From Paraburkholderia aromaticivorans (lineage in GTDB: Bacteria; Pseudomonadota; Gammaproteobacteria; Burkholderiales; Burkholderiaceae), in assembly GCF_002278075.1 (NCBI RefSeq), contig NZ_CP022989.1, forward strand, positions 3,968,001 to 4,032,000: a DNA stretch of 64,000 nucleotides. Reading direction: 5' to 3'. Position 1 is the first letter of the stretch, and every line of letters begins with the position of its first letter. The notes under the pieces were generated by a model. It saw only the letters and a list, made by a program, of their open reading frames with translations, was not told the DNA's origin and searched no databases. Positions 25,886 through 34,284 of the stretch are shown one piece after another. Position numbers and translations under genes: made by a program.

Positions 25886-27648
25886 TGCGCGCTCCCTGCC
25901 GGCAGCAGTTGCAGCGCTTCTGCAAGCGTGACGCCGCGGCCATTGACCAACGCATCGATCACAGCGCTTTCATCCGATGCCGAATGCAACGCCAGCGGAT
26001 CGACCGGCAACAGTTTGTGCCGCACCACCAGATGAGCCAGCGCGAGACGCCGGTAATCCGGCGCGAGACGCGCGCCTTCGCAGGCCATCAATACGGCGCT
26101 GCTCGCGTGATACAACGCCGTGCCTGCCTGGCGGACCCATTCGTCGCGGCCGGAATCCGCCACGCCGCAGAGCGCATCGCACGCGCGCGCGAGCGTCGAG
26201 CGCAGCAATGCGAGGCTCGCCGGCGGCAATCCCGCCGCGCCGAGCAGATCCTGCAGATAGGTGCGCAATGGTTCGAGCGCGCCGTCGCGTTTCGCGGCCC
26301 GCGCGATGTCGAGCGCGACGATGTTGCTGGTGCCTTCCCAGATCGAACCGAGATGCGCGTCGCGCACGAGCCGCGCGTCGCTCCACTCTTCGATATAGCC
26401 GGTGCCGCCACGCACTTCCATCGCGTCGCCGGTCACGCGGCGCGCGTCGCGGCAAGCACGGAATTTGATGAGCGGCGTGAGAATGCGCACGCACTTCGCC
26501 GCCTGCCTGTCGCCGGCATCGGCCTGCTGCAACAGCAGCGCGATGCGCATGAACATCGAGCGCGCCTGTTCGGCGGGCAGCATCATCTTGAGCAACTGCC
26601 GCTGCATCAACGGCATATCGATCAGCTTGCGGCCGAATGCTTCGCGATGGCGGGCAATGTGCAGCGCCTCCGTCAGCGCACGCCGCATCAAGCCCGCTGC
26701 GCGCACGCCGTTCGATAGACGCGACATATTGATCATGTCGGCCATCTGATGAAAACCGCGCCCCACTTCGCCGATCAGATAGGCCACCGCGCCGTCCAGC
26801 ACGATCTCGCCGCTCGCCATCGAGCGGCTGCCGAGCTTGTCCTTCAGGCGCACGATCCGGTAGCTGTTGCGCGATCCGTCCGGCAGCGTCTTTGGCAAGA
26901 GAAACAGTCCCAGTCCGTTGATGCCGGGCGGCGCCGTGTCCGGCCGCGCGAGCACCATCGCGAGATCGGCGTCGGCGTTCGAGCAGAACCATTTATCGCC
27001 ATAAAGGCGCCACGTCGGCTCGCCATTCGCCTCGACCCCGAGCGTCGCGCGCGTCGCAATGCGCGCGACGTCCGAGCCCGCCGCCTGTTCGGTCATGAAC
27101 ATGGCGCCCTGAAACAGCGTGTCGAAATCGCGCGAGGCGAGCATCGGCAGAAAACGCGCGACCAGTTCCGGCGCGCCGAATTTGCGCAGCGTGCGCGTGA
27201 GCGAATCGGTCATGCTCACCGGACAGCAGAGGCCGAATTCCGCCTGCACGAACAGGAAAGTCAGCGCGTATTTCACGAGCGGCGGCGGCGATTGTGTGCC
27301 GTCGCTGCTCTCGTGACTCATCGCGGCCAGTCCCAACTCCGCGTAAGCCACGCGTTCCAGCGCGACGTAATCGGGATGCTTGTCGATGCTTTGCAGCGCT
27401 TCGCCGCGCCGCGTGCGATGGCGCAATTGCGGCGGGTTCTTGTCGGCGGACAACGCCCAGGCGTCGAGTTCGTCGGAGGCGCGCTGCCCCAGCGAAACGA
27501 ACTGGCTTTCGAGCTCGCGATACAGCGCATCGCCGAGATGCAGCTTGAGCAGACGCTCGAAGTCGGGGTCGCTGGTAAAGAAGTTGATGCCCCGGCTGTC
27601 GGGAATGTTGGATGCGCCGTGTGCCGGCTGCGCGATCTCTTCGCTCAT
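25882..27648 (-). CDS. AidB-like acyl-CoA dehydrogenase
   Basis: A 588-residue FAD-dependent acyl-CoA dehydrogenase of the long, AidB-like subclass. Visible landmarks are FMTEQAAGSDVARIATRATL, YGDKWFCSNADADLAMVLARP, LKDKLGSRSMASGEIVLDGA, RHREAFGRKLIDMPLMQRQLLKMM and the RGGTGYIEEW motif of the FAD site. It begins with AAAGGAG before the ATG, immediately after a pair of hairpin repeats. It leads an operon with a CoA-transferase, so an acyl-CoA oxidation step in a catabolic route is more likely than alkylation repair, though the sequence alone does not settle this. Confidence 0.9.
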   Translation of the reverse strand: MSEEIAQPAHGASNIPDSRGINFFTSDPDFERLLKLHLGDALYRELESQFVSLGQRASDELDAWALSADKNPPQLRHRTRRGEALQSIDKHPDYVALERVAYAELGLAAMSHESSDGTQSPPPLVKYALTFLFVQAEFGLCCPVSMTDSLTRTLRKFGAPELVARFLPMLASRDFDTLFQGAMFMTEQAAGSDVARIATRATLGVEANGEPTWRLYGDKWFCSNADADLAMVLARPDTAPPGINGLGLFLLPKTLPDGSRNSYRIVRLKDKLGSRSMASGEIVLDGAVAYLIGEVGRGFHQMADMINMSRLSNGVRAAGLMRRALTEALHIARHREAFGRKLIDMPLMQRQLLKMMLPAEQARSMFMRIALLLQQADAGDRQAAKCVRILTPLIKFRACRDARRVTGDAMEVRGGTGYIEEWSDARLVRDAHLGSIWEGTSNIVALDIARAAKRDGALEPLRTYLQDLLGAAGLPPASLALLRSTLARACDALCGVADSGRDEWVRQAGTALYHASSAVLMACEGARLAPDYRRLALAHLVVRHKLLPVDPLALHSASDESAVIDALVNGRGVTLAEALQLLPAGSAQ

Positions 27649-27661
27649 GCTCGTCTCCTTT

Positions 27662-27761
27662 GTCGACCCGAGTTCGCGCTTTAGCGCGTTACTCGGGTCC
27701 CATGCAAAGCTGTCGACCCGAGTTCGCGCTTTAGCGCGCTACTCGGGTTCCATGCACACCT
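27662..27761 (-). repeat. Two tandem 50-bp hairpin repeats before the acyl-CoA dehydrogenase gene
   Basis: Two units, 27662-27711 and 27712-27761, have the same plan as the 11627-11773 array: GTCGAC, an outer stem, central GCGCTTTAGCGC, the closing stem, then (G/T)TCCCATGCAAAG. The outer stem here is CCGAGT/ACTCGG instead of CGGACT/AGTCCG. The second copy is degenerate at its end (TTCCATGCACAC). The array directly precedes the Shine-Dalgarno of the minus-strand gene, as in the exbD case. Confidence 0.9.
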
Positions 27762-27789
27762 GTGCTCGTGGAAGGAGCATATGAGCGAC

Positions 27790-27802
27790 GACGATAATCG
27801 TC
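27790..27802. promoter_or_regulatory. Palindrome in the LysR/acyl-CoA dehydrogenase divergent region
   Basis: Perfect palindrome GACGAT-A-ATCGTC, about 60 bases upstream of the LysR start and between two divergent genes. A second partial dyad (GATAGACGCAGCTTATC) lies at 27825-27841. LysR proteins bind such dyads to regulate themselves and the divergent operon; the assignment is inference. Confidence 0.5.
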
Positions 27803-27863
27803 TAATACAACTTATATCCGGTACGATAGACGCAGCTTATCGATAAAAAACCGGGAGACAGCC

Positions 27864-28790
27864 ATGGACCTGAAGCAGTTGCGCTATTTCGTGGCGGTCG
27901 CCGAAGAACTGCATTTCGGCCGCGCGGCCAAACGGCTATTCATTTCGCAGCCCGCCCTCAGCTTCGACATTCGCAAGTTCGAAGAGCAACTCGGCGTGCA
28001 GTTGCTCGCGCGCACCAACAAGACCGTGTCGCTGACCAACGCCGGACAGGTGCTGCTCGGCGAAGCGCGCCGCCTGCTTCTGCAGGCGAGCGAAGCACAG
28101 CGCATGACGGTTCGCTCGGCGCATGGCCTCGCCGGGCGCCTGCGGATCGGCTTCGTGAACTCGATGCTGTACCGCGGCATGCCGCAGGCGGTGAAACGCT
28201 TCGAGGCCGATTACCCCAGCGTCGAAATCGTCTTGAAGGAGATGAACACCAGCGAACAGGTTCACGCGATCCAGCGAATGCAGATCGACATGGGTTGCGC
28301 GCACTGGGGCAATTTCCCGACCGACGTCATCTCCACGCCGATCTTTGCCGAGCCGTTCCTGTGCTGTCTGCCCGCCGCCCATCCGCTCGCGCGCAAACGC
28401 AAGGTCGATCTGCGCGCGTTGGCGCAGGAACCGTTCATTCTGTTTCCGCGCACCGTGTCGCCGCACTATCACGATCTGATCATCGCGCAGTGCGTGGGAG
28501 CAGGATTCAGTCCATTGATTCGCCATGAGGCGCGCTTGTGGCAAACCGTCGTGACAATGGTCGGCTTCGGCATGGGCGTTGCGCTGGTGCCGTACACGTT
28601 GCGCCAGGTGCAGGATCCGCGCGTGTGCTTTTTGCCGCTAACGGGCGAGACGCTGATGTCGCAAGTGCTCCTGCTGCGCAGGAGCGGCGACGCGGAGCCC
28701 GTCGCGGAGCGCTTTGTCGACTATCTGATAGACGCGGGCAGCGAGTCCCCGGCCAAGCCTCATTCGTCCGCTTCGCGGCGGGCTTCGTAG
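27864..28790 (+). CDS. LysR-family transcriptional regulator
   Basis: A 308-residue LysR protein. The winged helix-turn-helix is at residues 1-60 (MDLKQLRYFVAVAEELHFGR; AAKRLFISQPALSFDIRKFEEQLG), followed by a LysR substrate-binding domain. GGGAG lies six bases before the ATG. It is transcribed away from the acyl-CoA dehydrogenase/CoA-transferase/MFS operon across a palindrome, the classic layout for a LysR activator of a divergent catabolic operon. Its last 31 bases overlap the 3' end of the convergent SSB-like gene. Confidence 0.92.
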   Translation: MDLKQLRYFVAVAEELHFGRAAKRLFISQPALSFDIRKFEEQLGVQLLARTNKTVSLTNAGQVLLGEARRLLLQASEAQRMTVRSAHGLAGRLRIGFVNSMLYRGMPQAVKRFEADYPSVEIVLKEMNTSEQVHAIQRMQIDMGCAHWGNFPTDVISTPIFAEPFLCCLPAAHPLARKRKVDLRALAQEPFILFPRTVSPHYHDLIIAQCVGAGFSPLIRHEARLWQTVVTMVGFGMGVALVPYTLRQVQDPRVCFLPLTGETLMSQVLLLRRSGDAEPVAERFVDYLIDAGSESPAKPHSSASRRAS

Positions 28791-29077
28791 GCCGTCAGCA
28801 GCTTGTGGGCGACCATATCCACGGCCGGTTTGACGAGCCCGTTCTTGTCGGTCCAAACCTTGGGGGTCAAGGTGCCGCTGAGCGCGACACTGTCCGCGTC
28901 GCTCAACGCGAGCAGCGCGGTTTGGACCTCGTCGTCGAAAGCGATCACGTTGACGAAAATCGTGTCGCCGTCGTTGGTGGCCGCGCGCACCTTGCAGGTC
29001 ACGAACCGCCTGCCGTTCTGCCCCGTGCGGATCTGCGCCTCGCCATACAACCGCCCGCCCACCAGTCCATCGATCAT
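28760..29077 (-). CDS. Small single-stranded DNA-binding (SSB-like) protein
   Basis: A 105-residue OB-fold protein: MIDGLVGGRLYGEAQIRTGQ, then RRFVTCKVRAA, FVNVIAFDDEVQTALLAL and VALSGTLTPKVW, which follow the SSB beta-barrel order. It lacks the long Gly/Gln-rich linker and acidic DDDIPF tip of the housekeeping SSB, so it is a minimal paralogue. I start it at the ATG at 29077; the open frame extends further upstream but has no SSB-like sequence there. It converges on, and overlaps by 31 bases, the LysR gene on the other strand. Confidence 0.8.
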   Translation of the reverse strand: MIDGLVGGRLYGEAQIRTGQNGRRFVTCKVRAATNDGDTIFVNVIAFDDEVQTALLALSDADSVALSGTLTPKVWTDKNGLVKPAVDMVAHKLLTAYEARREADE

Positions 29078-29220
29078 CGCCCTGCTCCTCTTGTCGCGTA
29101 CCGTGCAAAAGCAGAATCGCCCCGCACGGCGCGTATGATCCCACGAGAGGCCGCGCTGCCTGCATAAAAATGCGCGCGGCTGGACGGCGCGCCACTGCGC
29201 GACCAGGACGCCGCCGGCAT

Positions 29221-30120
29221 TCAGCCCGCCGCGCGACGCGGGCTGAAGATGTCGCTCAGCCACTGCGCAAACACCCGCACCCGCGACGACAACTGGCGGT
29301 TCTGCGGATACAGCACGGACACCGGCATCGGTGGCGGCGGAAAGTCCGCGAGAATGATCTTCAACTGCCCCGCCGCCAGTTCCGCCGCGACGCGATATTG
29401 CGGCACCTGCACGATGCCGAGCCCGGCAAGCGCCGAGCCGGTATAGAGTTCGGTGCCGGTCACCGACACCGCGGACGGCAGGAGCATCGCCACCGTGCGG
29501 CCCGCCACGTCGAATTCGAGCGGCACAGGCTTGCCAGTCGCACTCGACACGTAATTGACCGCCCGATGCGCGGACAGCACCGCCGGATCGGCCGGCTCGC
29601 CATAGGCGGCGAGATACGCCGGACTCGCCACGGTGACTTGCGGAAGTTGCGCGACGCGGCGCCCCACCATCGACGAATCCTGCAGATTGCCTGCCCGCAG
29701 CACGCAATCCACGCCCTCCCGCACCAGATCGACGAACCGGTCGTCTTCGCCGATGGTCAGTTCGATCTCCGGATAGCGCGCAAGAAACGCCGGCAGCGCC
29801 GGCACCACGAAGTGCCGCGCCAGCGTGCCCTGCAAATTCACCCGCAGCAGTCCCTTGGGCGCCAGATTCGAAAAGGAGCCCTCCGCCTCTTCCATATCCG
29901 CGATCAAGCGCACGCAGCGGCGGTAGTGGGCCTCGCCGTCGTGCGTGAGGCGCACCGTGCGCGTGGTGCGTTCGAGCAGCCGCGCGCCGAGCCGCTGCTC
30001 CATGCGCTTCATCAGGTTGGTCACGGTGGCGCGCGGAATCTGCAGATCGTCCGAGGCGCGCGTAAAGCTTTGCCGCTCGGCGATCCGCACGAAAACGCGC
30101 ATTTCCTCGAAACGATCCAT
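29221..30120 (-). CDS. LysR-family regulator divergent from an SDR gene
   Basis: A 299-residue LysR protein of the DsdC/AaeR-like class. The N-terminal HTH reads MDRFEEMRVFVRIAERQSFT, then RASDDLQIPRATVTNLMKRMEQRLG, and is followed by LLERTTRTVRLTHDG and the effector domain. The ATG at 30120 fits the family start. It is divergent from the short-chain dehydrogenase at 30259 with about 140 bases between, so it probably controls that gene. Confidence 0.9.
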   Translation of the reverse strand: MDRFEEMRVFVRIAERQSFTRASDDLQIPRATVTNLMKRMEQRLGARLLERTTRTVRLTHDGEAHYRRCVRLIADMEEAEGSFSNLAPKGLLRVNLQGTLARHFVVPALPAFLARYPEIELTIGEDDRFVDLVREGVDCVLRAGNLQDSSMVGRRVAQLPQVTVASPAYLAAYGEPADPAVLSAHRAVNYVSSATGKPVPLEFDVAGRTVAMLLPSAVSVTGTELYTGSALAGLGIVQVPQYRVAAELAAGQLKIILADFPPPPMPVSVLYPQNRQLSSRVRVFAQWLSDIFSPRRAAG

Positions 30121-30258
30121 GTTCAGCACCTGGTGGGCGGTCTGCGCGCCAATTGTTAAAGCAAATGGAATGATGATGGTCAGTCTAACCCGATTATCTG
30201 CGCCCGAAAAGCGTCCATGATTCACCTCACCTACTCATCGGATACCAAGGAACGCATC

Positions 30259-31002
30259 ATGAATATGCCTGCACGCACCCGAGTTGCTATCGTTACCGGC
30301 GCATCCCGCGGCATCGGCGCGGCGGTCGCGCAGCGTCTGGCCAGGGACGGCTTCGCCGTCGCGATCAATTACGCGTCCAGTTCGGCCGAAGCCGACGCGC
30401 TGGTCGCCAGGCTCACGGCGGCGGGCGCGCAAGCCCTCGCGGTAAAGGCCGACGTGTCGAATGCCGACGACGTGCGCCGCCTGTTCGAGATCACCGAGCA
30501 GCAGCTCGGCAAGGTGGATGTGCTGGTCAACAACGCCGGCGTGCTCAAGACCACGCCGCTCGCCGACACCAGCGACGCGCTGTACGACCAGACCTTCGAC
30601 ATCAACGTGCGCGGCACCTTCAATACCTCGCGCGAAGCCGCCCGACGCATGAACGACGGCGGACGCATCGTCAACTTTTCGAGCACCACGCTGGCGCTGA
30701 ACATGCCGGGCTATGCGATCTACAACGCCACCAAGGCGGCCGTCGAAGCCTTTACGCATGTGTTCGCCAAGGAACTGCGCGGTCGCGACATCACCGTCAA
30801 CGCCGTGGCGCCGGGTCCGATCGCGACATCGCTGTTCCTCGACGGCAAGACCGAAGAACAGATCCAGACATTCGCGAAGATGCCGCCGCTGCAACGCCTC
30901 GGCCAGCCTGACGATATCGCATCGGTGGTGGCGTTCCTCGCCGGTCCGGATGCGGGCTGGGTGAACGGCCAGATTCTGCGTGCGAACGGCGGCCTCGCCT
31001 GA
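30259..31002 (+). CDS. Short-chain dehydrogenase/reductase (SDR)
   Basis: A 247-residue classical SDR oxidoreductase. It has the NAD(P)-binding TGASRGIG near residue 13, NNAG in the fourth strand (LVNNAGVL), the catalytic Ser region IVNFSSTTLA, and YNATK. The active-site YxxxK is therefore present as Y-N-A-T-K. The C-terminus is the usual GWVNGQILRANGG. AAGGAA precedes the ATG. The substrate is unknown; the closest general class is 3-oxoacyl-ACP reductase-like. Confidence 0.92.
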   Translation: MNMPARTRVAIVTGASRGIGAAVAQRLARDGFAVAINYASSSAEADALVARLTAAGAQALAVKADVSNADDVRRLFEITEQQLGKVDVLVNNAGVLKTTPLADTSDALYDQTFDINVRGTFNTSREAARRMNDGGRIVNFSSTTLALNMPGYAIYNATKAAVEAFTHVFAKELRGRDITVNAVAPGPIATSLFLDGKTEEQIQTFAKMPPLQRLGQPDDIASVVAFLAGPDAGWVNGQILRANGGLA

Positions 31003-31079
31003 CACGCATGATGCGCCTGATGCGCCACTTGCCGAGCGGTCTTTGAGCCCCGCCTCGCTTTCATAAAATCGGAGAAGAA

Positions 31080-31190
31080 AAAGGGCAGAAGAACCTGATC
31101 CTCGTGACGGGCGCAGGCACGGGCATCGGCGAACTCGGCCGCCGCCATGACAGCGAACTGTTCGCCGCCCGGGCCGAACTCGCGCAATGA
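31080..31190 (+). pseudogene. Short relic of an SDR N-terminus
   Basis: A frame without a start codon reads NLILVTGAGTGIGELGRRHD and ends at TGA 31188-31190. LVTGAGTGIG is the dinucleotide-binding motif of an SDR, followed by unrelated sequence. It lies right after an intact SDR gene and looks like debris of a second copy. Confidence 0.35.
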
Positions 31191-31241
31191 GGTCGAACCG
31201 GAGCGCGTGTCATGCAACGGGCCGCTGCACGAATCCTTGAC

Positions 31242-32267
31242 TTACACCGCCTTCGGATTGCGTTCCGCGAAACCTTCCTGATGCCAGTACGGATAGGCGG
31301 GACGCACGGCGCTCGCCGCATCGAGCTTCGCCATCTGCTCGGGCGTCAGATTCCAGCCCACCGCGCCGAGGTTCTGCCGCAATTGCTCCTCGTTGCGCGC
31401 GCCGATCAGCACCGTGGAGACGGTGGGCCGCTGCAGCAGCCAGTTCAGTGCGATCTGCGGCACCGTCTTGCCGGTTTCGCCGGCGATCTCGTCGATCGCA
31501 TCGAGGACGCGGAACAGATAGTCGTCCGGCACCGGCGGCCCCATGTCGGCGGTTTTATGCAAACGGCTCGAATCGGGCAACGGCTGGCTGCGCTTGATCT
31601 TGCCGGTGAGACGCCCCCAGCCCAGCGGACTCCACACCACCGCGCCCACGCCTTGATCGATGCCGAGCGGCATCAACTCCCACTCGTAATCGCGGCCCAC
31701 CAGCGAGTAGTAGGTCTGATTCGCGACGTAGCGCGGATAGCCGTAGCGGTCCGCCACGTCCTGCGACTTCATCAGGTGCCAGCCGGAGAAATTCGACACG
31801 CCGGTATAGCGGATCTTGCCGGCCCGCACCAGATCGTCCAGCGTCGAAAGCACTTCGGCGACCGGGGTTCTCGCGTCGAAGCCGTGCAACTGGAACAGGT
31901 CGATGTAATCCGTCTGCAAGCGCTTGAGCGCCGCGTCCACCGCCTGAATCAGATGGAAGCGCGACGAGCCGACGTTGTTCGGCCCATCGTCGAAACGGAA
32001 GGTCGCCTTGGTCGAGATGATCGCCTTGTCGCGCTTGCCCTTGAGCGCTTCACCGAGCACCGACTCGGACGCGCCGCTCGAATAGATGTCCGCGGTGTCG
32101 AACATAGTGACACCCGCATCGAAGCAGATGTCGATCAGCCTGCGCGCCTCGGCGACGTCGGTCGCGCCCCACGCCTGAAAAAATTCGCCCTTGCCGCCGA
32201 ATGTGCCTGTGCCGAAACTCAACACCGGCACCTTGAAACCGGACGCACCCAGATGTCTGTATTCCAT
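31242..32267 (-). CDS. Aldo/keto reductase
   Basis: A 341-residue aldo-keto reductase of the YghZ/Tas-like group. The (beta/alpha)8 barrel shows DTADIYSSGASESVLGEALKG with catalytic Asp and Tyr, a strand-3 Lys in IISTKATF, DLFQLHGFD with the catalytic His, and GVSNFSGWHL. It reduces carbonyl compounds with NADPH; the substrate is not predictable. GGAG lies upstream of the ATG. It stands alone and converges with the SDR gene. Confidence 0.92.
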   Translation of the reverse strand: MEYRHLGASGFKVPVLSFGTGTFGGKGEFFQAWGATDVAEARRLIDICFDAGVTMFDTADIYSSGASESVLGEALKGKRDKAIISTKATFRFDDGPNNVGSSRFHLIQAVDAALKRLQTDYIDLFQLHGFDARTPVAEVLSTLDDLVRAGKIRYTGVSNFSGWHLMKSQDVADRYGYPRYVANQTYYSLVGRDYEWELMPLGIDQGVGAVVWSPLGWGRLTGKIKRSQPLPDSSRLHKTADMGPPVPDDYLFRVLDAIDEIAGETGKTVPQIALNWLLQRPTVSTVLIGARNEEQLRQNLGAVGWNLTPEQMAKLDAASAVRPAYPYWHQEGFAERNPKAV

Positions 32268-32356
32268 TGATGAATCTCCGTGGCTTGACCGTCGATAAAA
32301 CGGACGTTCAGTCTACGCGCGTCTGCGCAAACACGCCGGGAGCACCAACGGTATCT

Positions 32357-34090
32357 TCATCGCGAGTGAGCGGCGCCCGCGGCCGATGCGCTCAACGCGG
32401 CCAGCGCATCGCGCACGGCCTCGATCACGCTGTCCCAATCGCCTAATGCGGGCTGCCTGAACAGCCTCGCCCCCGGATACCACGGCGTATCGGTGCGCTC
32501 CAGCATCCAGCGCCAGCAGGTGTCGAAGCGGTTCAGAATCCAGACCGGCCTCGCGAGCGCGCCGGCCAGATGGGCGGTGGACGTGTCCACGGAAATCACC
32601 AGATCGAGATTCGCCACCAGTGCCGCGGTGTCGGCGAAATCGGCCAGTTCTTCGGTGAGGTCGATCATGCGCCCGCCCCACGCAGCGCTATCGAGCTGCT
32701 GCGCCGCAGGTCCTTTCTGCAAGCTGAAGAACTGCACGTTCGGCACATCGAGAATCGGCGCGAGTCGCTCGAACGCAATCGAACGGCGCGCGTCGTTCTT
32801 GCGAAGCTCCGCGACATGCGGCCGGTTTCCGCCCGCCCACACGAGTCCGACTTTCAATCGGCCATCTGCTCGCGCGTGAATCCGCTCGCGCCATTGGCGA
32901 GCCGCTTCGGCATCCGCGAACAGATACGGTGTTGCCGACGGCATGGTGTCGAGATCCGTTTTGAATGCCAGCGGCAGACTGAGCAGCGGACAGTGGCAAT
33001 CGAATGGCGGCAACGGTTGGCCAGCTTCGATCAACTGGTCCACGCCGTCGAGCGTGGACAGGATGCGCATCAGTTCGGGCTGCACTTCGAGCACGACCTT
33101 CGCGCCGAGCTTCGAAACCCGCGTGGCATAACGGCAAAACTGCAGCGTATCGCCGAGGCCCTGCTCCGCGTGCAGCAGAATCGTCTTGCCGTCGATCGAA
33201 AAGTCCCCCAGCCAAAGGGGCTGCGCAAAAGCGCGCCGGCTCGCCTTGATGCGGCTGCGCTCCCAGCGCCATTCATATTTCTGCCAACCGGCTTCGAACC
33301 GTCCCAGCTGCAACAGGCACAGCGACTCGTTCCAATGCGTCTCCGCCGCCGCGGGATTCGCGGCCAGTGCGCGCTCGTAGCTCGATAGCGCCTGTGCGTG
33401 CTGGCCGAGATCGATTTGCGCGAGGCCGAGATTGTTCCAGGCATCGGCGAATGCCGGTGCCAATTCAAGCGCGCGACGGTAGCTGCGTTCAGCTTCTTCC
33501 GGCTGGTTCAGGTCGCTGAACGCATTGCCGCGATTACTCCACGCATCCGGATAATTGGGCTGCAACGCGAGCGCGTGATCACAGCTTGCGAGCGCATCGG
33601 CGGGACGACCCAGATCGCGCAGCACACAGGCGCGGTTGTTCCAGGCCTGCGCAAAATCCGGCATCAACGCAATCGCGCGATCGAAACTGCCGAGCGCGTC
33701 GAGCGGCCGGTTCAGGCCGGCTTGCGCGTTGCCGCGATTGTTCAGTGCGTCGGCAAATTTGGGCTGTAAAGCCAGTGCGCGATCGGCGCTCGCGAGGGCT
33801 TCGTCGAAACGCCGCAAGGCATTCAACGCATAGGCGAGATTCGAATGAACCGGCGCTTGTTTCGCGTTGACGGCAAGCGCCTTTCTAAGCAGATCGACAC
33901 CCTCTTGCAGGCGCCCCGCTTGCAGCGTCAGCGCACCCAGCAATTGCAGCGCGTCGGCATGACGGGGTTTGAGTTCGAGGATCTCGCGATAGAGTTCTTC
34001 GGCCTCGGCAAATGCGCCGTTCTGCTGAAGCCCTACGGCTTGCCGAAGCATATGGTCCAACTGTTGCGGCAGATTGGCAGGCTTGCTCAT
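32357..34090 (-). CDS. TPR protein with C-terminal GT9-like glycosyltransferase domain
   Basis: A 577-residue cytoplasmic protein. Residues about 1-270 are roughly seven 34-residue TPRs (for example YPDAWSNRGNAFSDLNQPEEAERSYRRALEL). A glycosyltransferase-like domain follows, with ILLHAEQGLGDTLQFCRYA, LKVGLVWAGGNRPHV and NLDLVISVDTSTAHLAGALARPVWIL, the last being the nucleotide-sugar site of heptosyltransferase-like (GT9) enzymes. Such fusions probably glycosylate proteins or surface sugars. The gene lies downstream of a perfect 15-bp hairpin. Confidence 0.85.
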   Translation of the reverse strand: MSKPANLPQQLDHMLRQAVGLQQNGAFAEAEELYREILELKPRHADALQLLGALTLQAGRLQEGVDLLRKALAVNAKQAPVHSNLAYALNALRRFDEALASADRALALQPKFADALNNRGNAQAGLNRPLDALGSFDRAIALMPDFAQAWNNRACVLRDLGRPADALASCDHALALQPNYPDAWSNRGNAFSDLNQPEEAERSYRRALELAPAFADAWNNLGLAQIDLGQHAQALSSYERALAANPAAAETHWNESLCLLQLGRFEAGWQKYEWRWERSRIKASRRAFAQPLWLGDFSIDGKTILLHAEQGLGDTLQFCRYATRVSKLGAKVVLEVQPELMRILSTLDGVDQLIEAGQPLPPFDCHCPLLSLPLAFKTDLDTMPSATPYLFADAEAARQWRERIHARADGRLKVGLVWAGGNRPHVAELRKNDARRSIAFERLAPILDVPNVQFFSLQKGPAAQQLDSAAWGGRMIDLTEELADFADTAALVANLDLVISVDTSTAHLAGALARPVWILNRFDTCWRWMLERTDTPWYPGARLFRQPALGDWDSVIEAVRDALAALSASAAGAAHSR

Positions 34091-34216
34091 GCGGAGGGTG
34101 TTGATCGAATGCGCTTGAGAATCGGGGAAGCTGTCGGAGCGCGGGCGTCATCCAGCATCATGCGCGCGGACCCGAAAGAGCGAAGCCGATTATCGCCGAA
34201 AACCGCCCATTCGAAC

Positions 34217-34250
34217 TGGCGCGCGTCACGCGCGAGCGTGACGCGCGCCA
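34217..34250. repeat. Perfect 15-bp inverted repeat between DUF4142 and TPR genes
   Basis: TGGCGCGCGTCACGC and its exact complement flank the tetraloop GCGA. No T-run follows on either strand, so it is a very stable hairpin rather than a typical intrinsic terminator. It could limit readthrough or protect the DUF4142 transcript end. Confidence 0.55.
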
Positions 34251-34284
34251 AAGCGTTTCCTGCTTATTGTCTACTGCTGATTGC

